Below, one piece after another: positions 1-6,784 of a stretch of DNA of 17,044 nt. Each line of letters opens with the position of its first letter. Position 1 is the first letter of the stretch. The translations under genes and the position numbers were made by a program. The notes beneath the pieces were generated by a model that saw only the letters and a list, made by a program, of their open reading frames with translations, ran no database searches and had not been told where the DNA came from. This DNA is from Myxococcales bacterium (lineage in GTDB: Bacteria > Myxococcota_A > Polyangia > Nannocystales > Nannocystaceae), in the NCBI GenBank assembly GCA_020431135.1, contig JAGQIT010000004.1, positions 1 to 17,044 on the forward strand, written 5' to 3'.

Positions 1-23
1 TCCGTCGCGACGCGCGGCTGAGG

Positions 24-39
24 GGGCGGCTCCCCGCCC
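24..39 (-). terminator. possible terminator of the M19-like lipoprotein gene
   Basis: A perfect 6-bp inverted repeat (GGGCGG / CCGCCC with a CTCC loop) lies about 18 nt beyond the stop codon of the upstream minus-strand gene. It has the position and GC-rich stem expected of a terminator, but no T-tract follows, so the call is tentative. Confidence 0.3.
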
Positions 40-57
40 ATCAGCCCCGCGGACTCG

Positions 58-2481
58 CTACTTGCACTTCCCCCAGCTGCACTGGTTGGACTTGCACTGG
101 TGCTTCTTGGTGCAGCCCTCGCCCTTGGACTTCAGGGCCTTGCAGGTCTGCTTGCCGCCGATCGGGTTGCCGCAGTACTGGTTGTTGTTGCAGTCCGAGT
201 TGGACTGACACTCGTCCTTGGCGGCGCAGCGGCCCCACGAGCAGCGGTCGGTCGCGCACTGCGACTTCTTGGTGCAGGCCTGACCCTGGCTCTTGAGCGC
301 CTTGCAGGTCGCCTTGCCGCCGATCGGATCGCCGCAGTACTGGCTGCTCGAGCAGTCGCCGTTGTCGCGGCACTCGTCCGCGTCGGCGCACACGCCCCAT
401 GAGCAGCGGTTGCTCTTGCACTGCGACTTGCTGGTGCAGGCGGCCCCGCGCGGCTTGCCGTCCGACGCCGGGGTCGTCGTCTGGGTCTCGCGGCTGATCT
501 GCTGGCCCGCGCGCTTCTTCGCCTCGGAGCTCTCCCACATCGACACGAACGCCTCGGGCCCGTCGTTGCGCAGCTTGTCGGTGTAGCTCTTCTTCAGGCC
601 GACTGCGTCGAGCTCCTTATGCCAGTACTTCATCATGCCGATGTGGCTCAGGCCCTCGGCGATGTGGCTGCCGTACTTGTGCAGGTGGTCCTGGCCGCCG
701 AGGCTGCGGCCGCAGTTCTCGAAGGTCCGCGAGTGGACGCCCTCGGTGATCGTCGCGTAGTCGAGCGAGTACCCGACCGTGAGCCCCTTATCCATCAAGT
801 ACGCGAGGATCTTCGCGGTCTCGGTGGCGGTCTTCGGGCAATTCGTGCTCACGCCCGACTTCGCGTAGTCCTTGGCGTCGAGCGGCCCGACGCGCACGCC
901 GAAGAACCCGCCGGTCTTGCGGACGAGCTCGAGCTCCGAGTCGTCGAAGTCGTACTCGTTCGGCCCCGGCGTCTTGAGCTTCGACGTGCTGTTGGCCACC
1001 AGCATCGCGTTGGGGTTGTTGTGCAGGGCGTTCATCGGGTAGCCGTCGAAGTCCTGCGAGATCTTGTCGATGTCGAAGCGCGAGCGCATCGAGACGTGAT
1101 CGATGTTGACGATCATGCCCTTGCGCATGGCCTCGCGGACGACGCGCTCGCCGTCGTTGGAGAGGCCGAGGTTGTTGCGCTCGACGCCGTGGTCCATGCG
1201 GCTGCCGGCCGAGCCCGAGAACCCCGGCAGCTTGGGGTAGACCTTGAAGCCGTTGAAGTAGCCGCCGCCGGCCCCGAGGAAGTAGGCGGCGTAATTGACC
1301 TCGGAGAGGTCGCTGTACTTCTTGACGCACTTGTCGGTCAGCTTGCCGCCCTTGAAGCCGCCGTCGCCGCAGGTGTTGTCGCAGAACTTGTGCCCTGAGT
1401 CGCTCTTGAGCGGGAAGTTCGCGACGGCGTCGTCGACGTAGAAGCAGCCCGCCATCGCCTGCGTCGCGCGGATGATCTTGCCGCCGATCTCGTCCTTCGA
1501 GCGGTAGATGTCGGCGCCGGCGAGGCGGCTCGAGACCTTGTGCGCGAGGTAGAAGGTGCGCACGCCGGCGTCGTAGTAGTGGTTGAGGCGGTCGACCGGA
1601 TCGAAGGTCCGGTCCTCGGCGCCGAACGCATAGTCCGACTCGACGCCGATCACGATGGCGAGCTTGTCGGCCTTGATGATCCTGCGGGCGTCCGCCGCCG
1701 TGTAGGCGATCTCCATCCACGAGGAGTTGGCCTTGGCCCAGTCCTTGATGGCGTCGATCTGGCGATCCATCGACTTGACGGTGTCGCCGTGGCTGCACGC
1801 GTAGCCGTCGCCGCCGGGGCCGCCGTTGCCCTTGTTGGCGTAGTAGAGCTGCTCGCACATCGCCTCGCTCTCGACCGCGAAGGCGACCATGAGCTTGAGC
1901 TTCGTGTCGTCCTTGTCCTGCGCGGCCTCCTTGATCCACTGCGTGGCGTAGCGGGCGTGCGAGTTGCTGTCGTGCAGCGGGCCCATGTGGCTCTTGTGGT
2001 CGCCCATGTCGCCGCCGAGCGCCCCGACGGCGGCCGTGAAGCTGCCCTTGACCTCGCCGTGGTCGCACTTCTTGCCGGCCTTGCAGCCGCCGCAGTCGGC
2101 GGTGTAGCCGTTCTCCATCACGCCGTTCTTGTAATTCCCCTTCTTGCCCGTGAACGCGTAGTTTCCGCCGAAGGCCATCGGGTTCGTCGGGTGCTCGTGC
2201 GTCAGCACGTAGCCGCCGCGGATCCTGTCGCTGTCGAGAACCTTCGGGGTGATCTTGCTGACCTCCTTCGGGCTCTTCGTGATCTTGACCGGCGCCGTGG
2301 CGCTCATCATGTTGAGCGAAGGGCTCACCTCCGTCTGCTGCGGGCGCTCAGGCGCGCTGCACGAGGCGATCAGCGCCCCGCCGAACAGGAGGCCGGCGAG
2401 TCCGCGCGAGGCGGCTCGCCAGCCGAGAGGAGCGGGGAGGTAGGCTTCGCACGGAGCCGAGGACGCGGGGGTTCGGGACAT
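58..2481 (-). CDS. lipoprotein with divergent peptidase M19-like domain and Cys-rich repeat tail
   Basis: Likely a secreted, lipid-anchored hydrolase. From the ATG at 2481 (807 aa) the N-terminus has a basic/hydrophobic signal ending in a lipobox, I-A-S-C41. A GTG at 2517 would add 12 residues; neither start has a clear Shine-Dalgarno. The catalytic region recalls membrane dipeptidase (peptidase M19): H95-E-H97, an IGVES segment with E281 resembling the bridging-glutamate IGIEG motif, a NHYYDAGVRTFYLAH segment, NIDHVS with H462, and a GGFFGV segment. Where M19 enzymes have S-H-S the protein has N497-S-T, so one metal ligand may be absent. A Cys-containing insert (about 350-445) separates the motifs. 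The tail (about 675-807) has three copies of a CTxKxQC...CSWGxC module alternating with two DEC...QYCGxPIGGK modules, with a 54-residue period. Function and substrate are unproven; dipeptidase or general amidohydrolase are both possible. Confidence 0.75.
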   Translation of the reverse strand: MSRTPASSAPCEAYLPAPLGWRAASRGLAGLLFGGALIASCSAPERPQQTEVSPSLNMMSATAPVKITKSPKEVSKITPKVLDSDRIRGGYVLTHEHPTNPMAFGGNYAFTGKKGNYKNGVMENGYTADCGGCKAGKKCDHGEVKGSFTAAVGALGGDMGDHKSHMGPLHDSNSHARYATQWIKEAAQDKDDTKLKLMVAFAVESEAMCEQLYYANKGNGGPGGDGYACSHGDTVKSMDRQIDAIKDWAKANSSWMEIAYTAADARRIIKADKLAIVIGVESDYAFGAEDRTFDPVDRLNHYYDAGVRTFYLAHKVSSRLAGADIYRSKDEIGGKIIRATQAMAGCFYVDDAVANFPLKSDSGHKFCDNTCGDGGFKGGKLTDKCVKKYSDLSEVNYAAYFLGAGGGYFNGFKVYPKLPGFSGSAGSRMDHGVERNNLGLSNDGERVVREAMRKGMIVNIDHVSMRSRFDIDKISQDFDGYPMNALHNNPNAMLVANSTSKLKTPGPNEYDFDDSELELVRKTGGFFGVRVGPLDAKDYAKSGVSTNCPKTATETAKILAYLMDKGLTVGYSLDYATITEGVHSRTFENCGRSLGGQDHLHKYGSHIAEGLSHIGMMKYWHKELDAVGLKKSYTDKLRNDGPEAFVSMWESSEAKKRAGQQISRETQTTTPASDGKPRGAACTSKSQCKSNRCSWGVCADADECRDNGDCSSSQYCGDPIGGKATCKALKSQGQACTKKSQCATDRCSWGRCAAKDECQSNSDCNNNQYCGNPIGGKQTCKALKSKGEGCTKKHQCKSNQCSWGKCK
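62..460 (-). repeat. coding repeats of about 162 bp encoding Cys-rich modules
   Basis: The last 133 codons of the lipoprotein gene consist of about two and a half units with a 54-codon period. Each unit has a CTxKxQCxxxxCSWGxC half and a CxxNxDCxxxQYCGxPIGGKxTCKALKS half; the final copy stops after the first half, exactly at the protein end. The Cys spacing resembles small disulfide-rich extracellular modules of the Dickkopf/EGF sort; this is a resemblance only. Such tandem repeats can expand or shrink by recombination. Confidence 0.8.
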
Positions 2482-2585
2482 GCCCACGTAGAGCCCCGAA
2501 GCGGCGGACCGGATCACAAAAAAGATCAGAAAAAGTCAGGGCGCGGAGCGGCCTAGCAGCCTGTGGCGAAAGTCCCGTTCCGTTC

Positions 2586-2610
2586 AGGGCGCGGCGCCCT
2601 CGGTCGAGGG
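2586..2610 (-). terminator. two overlapping hairpins after the sulfotransferase gene
   Basis: Just past the sulfotransferase stop codon lie two perfect inverted repeats that share bases 2597-2600: AGGGCGC-G-GCGCCCT at 2586-2600 and CCCTCG-GT-CGAGGG at 2597-2610. Only one can form at a time. This is the expected place for the end of the tailoring operon transcript. There is no immediate T-tract; A/T-rich sequence appears only near 2515-2536. The remaining 2518-2585 shows no gene. Confidence 0.4.
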
Positions 2611-2617
2611 ACGCGGC

Positions 2618-3268
2618 TCACCCGGGCTCGATGACGCTCGCGGTCTCGACGAACGGGACGCCGAGGTCGCGCGCGCGAGCGGGGAGCGCCTCGTCCTTCG
2701 CGTAGAGCTCGCGGAGCGCTCGCCGCTGCGACTCGCTGAGCGCGATCGTCCGCGTCGCCGAGCGGTTGCGGACGATCGGCGCGTGGCCGAAGCGCGCCCC
2801 TAGCCAGCGCGTCAGCGACGAGAGCTCCACTAGCGCGTCGAGCTGCCCGGCGTCGAAGTAGTCCGCCTGCCGGCGCAGGTGCTCGTCCTGACGCAGCGTC
2901 GGCTTCCTCAGCTCGGCGAGCGTGAAGTCGATCCACGCGGCCGTGTCGAGATCCGCGAGCCCCGCGAAGTTGCGGCGCGCGTGCCCTCCGGCGCCGAAGT
3001 TCCTCATCACCGAGAGGAAGCGATCGACCGGGTCGCGCCAGACCGCGAAGCGGACGTAGCCGTCCGGAGGGTCGGCGGTGATCGGCGCCAAGAAGTGGTT
3101 CGCCGCGTACCCGACCCGATCATGGAGCTCGTTGTGGGACAGCGTCGCCGGATCCAGCCCCGCGTCATCCGCGAGCGCGTGATACTTGAGCGTCGAGCAC
3201 CCGCACTTCGAGATGCACACGGCAGCCCAGCGGCGTCGTCGGTTGAGCAGCCAGAAGTTCCCCATCAT
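2618..3268 (-). CDS. sulfotransferase family protein (Sulfotransfer_2-like)
   Basis: Predicted to transfer sulfate from PAPS to a hydroxyl, typically of a carbohydrate. In 216 aa the two cofactor signatures are visible: a 5'-phosphosulfate-binding loop at about 17-28 (CISKCGCSTLK, a variant of the usual PKTGGTS loop) and a 3'-phosphate-binding RDPVDRFLS at 79-86. A D-x-H...Q..YF segment (128-138) is also typical of the family. The protein is short for the family, without signal peptide or membrane segment, so it should be cytoplasmic. Two adjacent ATG codons (3268 and 3265) follow a GAGG Shine-Dalgarno. The gene starts 15 nt after the GT2 stop and is the last of the operon that begins with the PqqD-glycosyltransferase fusion, which suggests it sulfates the product of those transferases. 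The acceptor is unknown. Confidence 0.8.
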   Translation of the reverse strand: MMGNFWLLNRRRRWAAVCISKCGCSTLKYHALADDAGLDPATLSHNELHDRVGYAANHFLAPITADPPDGYVRFAVWRDPVDRFLSVMRNFGAGGHARRNFAGLADLDTAAWIDFTLAELRKPTLRQDEHLRRQADYFDAGQLDALVELSSLTRWLGARFGHAPIVRNRSATRTIALSESQRRALRELYAKDEALPARARDLGVPFVETASVIEPG

Positions 3269-3283
3269 CGGCGACCTCGCCCC

Positions 3284-4216
3284 CTACGCGCCGCGGACGC
3301 GCTCCCACCAGCGCGCCCGGACGCGCGTCGCGTGCTCGGCGATCGCTCGCGGCGAGCAGCCGGAGAAGTGGCGGAGCGCGAAGTCCTCGAGGCGCGCGAA
3401 GATCCGGTCGATGCGCGCGCGGCCGCGCTCGTCGACCGAACGCGGGCGAAAGCGGAGGAGCGCGCGGTAGTCGTCGAGCTCGCCCTCGGCGAGCGCTCCC
3501 TCGGCGAGCATCGTCCGACACAGCATGTCGATGTGCTCCTCGCGCTGCGCCTCCTGGAACGCGACCGAAACGGATCCAGAGTGCACGCGGTAGTCGTACA
3601 GCACCTCTGGGAGGTTGGCGAAGCGCACCGGCCCCGCCAGCGCCGCGTCGAGGTAGAGCGCGGCGTCTTCGCAGTAGCGCTTGCTCGTGTCGTAGCGCCT
3701 GCTCGCGAAGAAGCGCGCGCGGATCATCAGGGTGCCGTGGGCGAGCGTCGGCGAGATGGGCCAGCGCAGGAGCGTGCCGAATTTGATCGCCGCGTCCTCG
3801 GCCACGAGCTCGATCACCGTCGACTCGCCGTCCTCGTTGAAGCACCGGAGCGCGGTGCCGCAGATGTCGAGCGCCGGATCGGCCGCGAGCGCGTCGTGCT
3901 GCCGGGCGAGGCGCTCCGGCGGGCAGAGGTCGTCGCCGTCCATCCTGGCGAGCAGCGGCGCTCGGGCGGCGTCCAGCCCCCTGTTGAGCGCCGCGGCCAC
4001 GCCCAGGTTGCTCGGTGCGCGCAGGTAGCGGACCCGTGCGTCGGCCGCGGCGATCGATCGCACGATCTCTCCGGTTCGATCGGTCGACGCGTCGTCGATG
4101 ACGATGAGCTCAAGCGCACCGAACGTCTGCCGCTGGATGCTGCCGATGGCGGCGCGGACGTGCCGCTCCTCATTGAACACCGGCATGAGCACGGAGATCT
4201 TGGGCGTCGACTTCAC
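3284..4216 (-). CDS. family 2 glycosyltransferase
   Basis: A GT-A fold glycosyltransferase of 310 aa that should move a sugar from a nucleotide-sugar donor. Visible motifs: the N-terminal ISVLMPVFNEE strand (7-17), the IVIDDASTD segment (38-46) and the metal/donor-binding D93-G-D95-D96. There are no membrane helices, so it is cytoplasmic. The chosen start is a GTG at 4216, preceded by an AGGAGG Shine-Dalgarno a few bases upstream. That start lies 47 nt inside the end of the PqqD-glycosyltransferase gene, so translation is probably coupled. The gene is followed 15 nt later by the sulfotransferase. Donor and acceptor cannot be read from sequence. The context suggests it extends a glycan begun by the upstream transferase, possibly on a peptide. 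Confidence 0.9.
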   Translation of the reverse strand: MKSTPKISVLMPVFNEERHVRAAIGSIQRQTFGALELIVIDDASTDRTGEIVRSIAAADARVRYLRAPSNLGVAAALNRGLDAARAPLLARMDGDDLCPPERLARQHDALAADPALDICGTALRCFNEDGESTVIELVAEDAAIKFGTLLRWPISPTLAHGTLMIRARFFASRRYDTSKRYCEDAALYLDAALAGPVRFANLPEVLYDYRVHSGSVSVAFQEAQREEHIDMLCRTMLAEGALAEGELDDYRALLRFRPRSVDERGRARIDRIFARLEDFALRHFSGCSPRAIAEHATRVRARWWERVRGA

Positions 4217-5987
4217 GGGCCTCCTCGAGCGCAGAGCGGATCAGCGGGAGCAGCTCGCGCTGGACGACGCGAGCCGCGGAGTATCGCTGGCGTACGCGCT
4301 GGTGGAGCGCGAGCGCCGGGTTGGTGACCAAGCTGGACGTGATCGCCGCGGCGCACTCGTCGAACGCGCCGCGGTGCTCGCGGTAGTACCGCTCATGCAG
4401 CGGGTAGAACCCGCGGGCGTCCGGAGACACGCCGTAGAGAACGATGAGGCGCTCGATCAGGGGGTCCGCGTGACGCGGCGAGTCGCCGCGGGCGTGCCGA
4501 GCCAGCGCCCGCTCGATCCTCGCGCCGTCGATCCCCTCACCGCCGAGCGCGCCGCAGTGGAGCCAGATCGCGTCGTCGCCGGCCACGTCGCGAAACGACG
4601 GCACGTCGGCGTTGAGAACGCAGAGGTTCTTCATCGCCGCAGCCTCGAGCAGGGTGAGGGAGTGCGCCTCCGCGGCGGATGGGTGGATGAACACGTTGCT
4701 GAGGAGCATCAGGTCGCGGACCAGCGTGTTCGGGCAGTCCTGACGCAGGGACTCGTCCTCGTCCGCGACGAACACGAGCTCGTCGCGCGCGAGGCCGATG
4801 CGCTCGCCCAACCACCGGAGCTGCATGATCCGCGTGCGCTCGGCGTCCGTGTCGCTGTCGGGCGTGGCGAAGACGAGCCGGACCGTGTGTCCGCGCGCCT
4901 TCAGGGAGCGCATGATGTACAGCGCGTACTCGGCCTGCTTGGCGACGCGGTTGAGGCGAGTCGGGAAGACCGCGACGATCGACGCGTCGAGGAGCCCGTG
5001 GCGCTCGGCGATCGCCCACAGGAGCGGATCGCCGAAGAACCCCTCGGTGAGCCGCGAGTTGGCGACGACCTCGACGCGCTCGGGCGCGATCGAGAGCATC
5101 TGTGCCGCGCGCGCGCGGTGCTGCGGCGACACGCAGACATACGTGCTCCGCGCGATCGGCCGGAAGAGCAGCTCTTGGGGGAAGGGCGGCGGCGCAGGCG
5201 GACGCAGGCGAGGTGTCGAGTGCAGCCAATGCAGCCAGCGGATCGGCGCCCGCGCGGCGAGCGTCCGAATCGCGAGGTTGTAGGCGAGGTTCTGCTCGAG
5301 GAGCGCGAGATCGTGGGTGAGCGCCACCTCACAGCCCTGGAGCGCCGCTTCGAGGCGATCCTCGAGCGCACGCGCGGCTCCCTCGAGCGAGCCCCGCTCG
5401 TCGCTCAACGTGTCTATATTGGGCAGCGACGGGTCGAAGTCGACGGCGGCGGGCAGCGCTGGCCGCGGACAGTCGACCGGCGCGATGAGACGCACCGCGA
5501 GGCCGCGCCGCGACAGCGCCGCGCACTGGCTGAGCACGACGTGCGCTACGCTGTACCAGGACGGCCACGAGGTCCTGTGGTAGAGGACGGCGATCCGCCC
5601 GCCGCCACCCGGACCCTCCTGTCGACGCTCACTCGCGGCGGTCGGGTCCTGAGGAGGAGAACTCGCCCTTGCGGTTGAGTGTGGCTCGAGGAGCCCCTGG
5701 CGGACGAGCTCTGACGCGAGCTCGACGGCCTCGTCGACCGACGCCCCTTCGATCCGCGCCACGGCGTCGGCGATCGAGTGGCCTGCGCTCAGTCGCTCCC
5801 AAAGCGCGACCGCGTCGCCGTCGAGCACGAGGAGCTCGCCAGAGTCGACGTCGAGCACGAAGAGCTCGCTGCGGAGGGCTTGTGACGCGCAGCGGCTGGT
5901 CGCGCGGAGTCGTGTGCTACCGGAGAGTCGCAGGATCTCGACCTCGCGTAGTGGAGAGTTGAGGAGGGCGGCGCGGAGCCGCGGCAC
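4170..5987 (-). CDS. PqqD-domain / GT-B glycosyltransferase fusion (candidate RiPP glycosyltransferase)
   Basis: A 605-aa protein in two parts. Residues about 15-103 look like a PqqD domain: a ...ELFVLDVDSGELLVLDGDAVALWERLSAG... core, then two helices ending LVRQGLLEPH. PqqD domains are RiPP recognition elements that bind precursor leader peptides. After a Pro/Gly-rich linker (105-130), residues about 131-500 form a GT4-like glycosyltransferase: an N-terminal Rossmann half beginning RIAVLYHRTSW, a C-terminal half beginning VAVFPTRLNRVAKQ, and an E440-x7-E448 motif in the nucleotide-sugar site. The tail (500-605) is helical and unassigned. The GTG at 5987 has no good Shine-Dalgarno; the gene may depend on readthrough from the micro-ORFs 121 nt upstream. 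It overlaps the GT2 gene. The fold calls are firm; a peptide substrate is inference from the fusion and neighbours. Confidence 0.85.
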   Translation of the reverse strand: MPRLRAALLNSPLREVEILRLSGSTRLRATSRCASQALRSELFVLDVDSGELLVLDGDAVALWERLSAGHSIADAVARIEGASVDEAVELASELVRQGLLEPHSTARASSPPQDPTAASERRQEGPGGGGRIAVLYHRTSWPSWYSVAHVVLSQCAALSRRGLAVRLIAPVDCPRPALPAAVDFDPSLPNIDTLSDERGSLEGAARALEDRLEAALQGCEVALTHDLALLEQNLAYNLAIRTLAARAPIRWLHWLHSTPRLRPPAPPPFPQELLFRPIARSTYVCVSPQHRARAAQMLSIAPERVEVVANSRLTEGFFGDPLLWAIAERHGLLDASIVAVFPTRLNRVAKQAEYALYIMRSLKARGHTVRLVFATPDSDTDAERTRIMQLRWLGERIGLARDELVFVADEDESLRQDCPNTLVRDLMLLSNVFIHPSAAEAHSLTLLEAAAMKNLCVLNADVPSFRDVAGDDAIWLHCGALGGEGIDGARIERALARHARGDSPRHADPLIERLIVLYGVSPDARGFYPLHERYYREHRGAFDECAAAITSSLVTNPALALHQRVRQRYSAARVVQRELLPLIRSALEEAREVDAQDLRAHAGVQ

Positions 5988-6025
5988 GCCGCCGAGCGGG
6001 GGCTCGCTTTGAGTGCGGACGATAG

Positions 6026-6053
6026 AGGTGCGCCGCGACGACGCGGCGCACCT
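6026..6053 (-). terminator. perfect 12-bp hairpin between micro-ORF and glycosyltransferase operon
   Basis: AGGTGCGCCGCG and its reverse complement flank a 4-nt loop (ACGA), a perfect 12-bp stem. It sits 55 nt after the stop of the nearer micro-ORF and about 40 nt before the GTG of the PqqD-glycosyltransferase. It lacks a T-tract, so it may act as a partial terminator or a 3'-end stabiliser rather than a full stop. This would let the peptide be made in excess of the enzymes, as in many RiPP operons. An operator for a dimeric regulator is the alternative. Confidence 0.5.
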
Positions 6054-6108
6054 GCGTTCTCTGCGACATAGGCCCCATCACGGCGGCACTCCATGTCGCG
6101 GATCGCAG

Positions 6109-6168
6109 TCACGCGTTGGTGGAACCGGACCGATCCTGCTTGGCAACGCTCTTGCGCTTGATCTTCAT
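6109..6168 (-). CDS. 19-residue micro-peptide, copy 1 (candidate RiPP precursor)
   Basis: Encodes MKIKRKSVAKQDRSGSTNA. The ATG is preceded by AGGAG with an ideal 7-nt spacer (SD complement at 6176-6180), far better than most starts in this window. The peptide is basic at the N-terminus (K2, K4, R5, K6, K10) and ends in a small hydroxyl/amide-rich segment, DRSGSTNA, with S14, S16, T17 and N18 as possible glycosylation sites. It has no Cys. A second copy with identical nucleotides lies 273 nt upstream. Upstream frame extension is not credible, because the two leaders differ by a 1-nt indel while the coding parts are identical. The length is close to PqqA (about 23 aa), which is also bound by PqqD. 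It is followed by the PqqD-glycosyltransferase gene. A precursor role is inference; a regulatory leader peptide or small toxin remains possible. Confidence 0.7.
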   Translation of the reverse strand: MKIKRKSVAKQDRSGSTNA

Positions 6169-6215
6169 GGTCGTTCTCCTCTCTCGGGGGTCGAAGTACG
6201 AGGAAATGGGGACGG

Positions 6216-6241
6216 GGCGTTCGGGTCTCCCCGCAAACGAC
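6216..6241 (-). promoter_or_regulatory. nested inverted repeat in the leader of micro-ORF copy 1
   Basis: An inner CGGG-TCTC-CCCG repeat is flanked by GGCGT and ACGAC arms, which pair with one mismatch. The element lies 48-73 nt upstream of the ATG and is conserved in the second leader. It could be an operator or a structured 5' leader. No convincing -35/-10 pair was recognised. Confidence 0.4.
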
Positions 6242-6381
6242 GATACCCCGCCCTCACGGGAAAGACGCTCGCCTCCGTCGTGGATGGCGAGGAGGCGCGG
6301 AGCCAAGGCACCGCGACGTCGCGAGGCGTGCGCTCGCGTTGAACGCGACAGAGGCCACCATAGCGACGGCGCCGAACTCCG

Positions 6382-6441
6382 TCACGCGTTGGTGGAACCG
6401 GACCGATCCTGCTTGGCAACGCTCTTGCGCTTGATCTTCAT
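6382..6441 (-). CDS. 19-residue micro-peptide, copy 2 (candidate RiPP precursor)
   Basis: Encodes the same 19 residues as copy 1, with no nucleotide difference across the whole ORF. The Shine-Dalgarno is AAGGAG (complement at 6449-6454), again 7 nt from the ATG. It is the promoter-distal gene of this block when read from the tailoring enzymes, and its own leader suggests it can be transcribed independently of copy 1. Identity of coding bases beside a diverged leader points to selection on the peptide and its start region, or to recent gene conversion. As with copy 1, the precursor role rests on the neighbouring PqqD-glycosyltransferase and not on any recognised family. Confidence 0.7.
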   Translation of the reverse strand: MKIKRKSVAKQDRSGSTNA

Positions 6442-6487
6442 GGTCGTTCTCCTTCCTCGGGGTCGAAGTACGAGGAATAGAGGACGG

Positions 6488-6513
6488 GGCGTCCGGGTCT
6501 CCCCGCAAACGCC
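6488..6513 (-). promoter_or_regulatory. nested inverted repeat in the leader of micro-ORF copy 2
   Basis: The same element as in copy 1, here with perfect outer arms GGCGT/ACGCC around the inner CGGG-TCTC-CCCG. It lies 47-72 nt upstream of the ATG. The outer arms pair better than in copy 1, so the element may be more active or less decayed here. Confidence 0.4.
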
Positions 6514-6687
6514 GATACCCCGCTCCCTTCGCATGCCACGGTTGTCTGCCGAGCCAGAGCGCGCGCGACGGTCTCGCAATCCCGCGCTGCTCGCCCTCGT
6601 GTTCCGTCCATGACATTCGAGGTGCGCCACTCACAACACGCCGGGAAGGGATCCCCTGAGCTTGTTGGTTGAGGCGTGACCGCGAGA

Positions 6688-6715
6688 GTAGCACACTTGG
6701 CGCGCTGGGTGCTAC
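6688..6715. repeat. 7-bp inverted repeat GTAGCAC-N14-GTGCTAC
   Basis: A perfect inverted repeat with a 14-nt spacer lies between the GSCFA remnant and micro-ORF copy 2. It could be an operator for the micro-ORF unit or a residual terminator of the GSCFA gene. The arms are short and no promoter boxes are clear. Confidence 0.25.
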
Positions 6716-6784
6716 ACATCCGTCGCCTCGAGATGTGGATTAGTCTCGCGTGGGAAGGGTGATGGTCACGAGCACACGAGACGC

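Larger units (their letters stand above)
6109..6250 (-). repeat. tandem duplication unit, copy 1 (micro-ORF plus leader)
   Basis: Matches 6382-6522. The first 72 nt (whole micro-ORF plus 12 nt with the Shine-Dalgarno) are identical. The next 70 nt of leader carry seven substitutions and one 1-nt indel. Similarity begins at the stop codon and ends near 6250; 6251-6381 between the copies is not repeated and shows no gene. Confidence 0.95.
6382..6522 (-). repeat. tandem duplication unit, copy 2 (micro-ORF plus leader)
   Basis: Second copy of the unit at 6109-6250, offset by 273 nt at the ORF and 272 nt at the far end because of one indel. It ends near 6522. The remaining 6523-6784 holds no supportable gene: only a possible inverted repeat at 6688-6715 and probably the promoter region of this copy. 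Confidence 0.95.

Noticed and set aside
62..460. CRISPR-like or intergenic repeat array at the left edge
   Set aside because: The periodic similarity is explained by 54-codon Cys-rich modules in the lipoprotein reading frame.
6109..6306. Longer 65-residue frame ending in micro-peptide copy 1
   Set aside because: The second copy's leader differs by an indel that breaks this frame, while the ATG has an ideal Shine-Dalgarno, so translation starts at 6168.
6506..6522. Sigma-54-like GG...TTGC element in both micro-ORF leaders
   Set aside because: The GG-to-GC spacing is 11 nt instead of the required 10, in both copies, and the flanking bases fit poorly.
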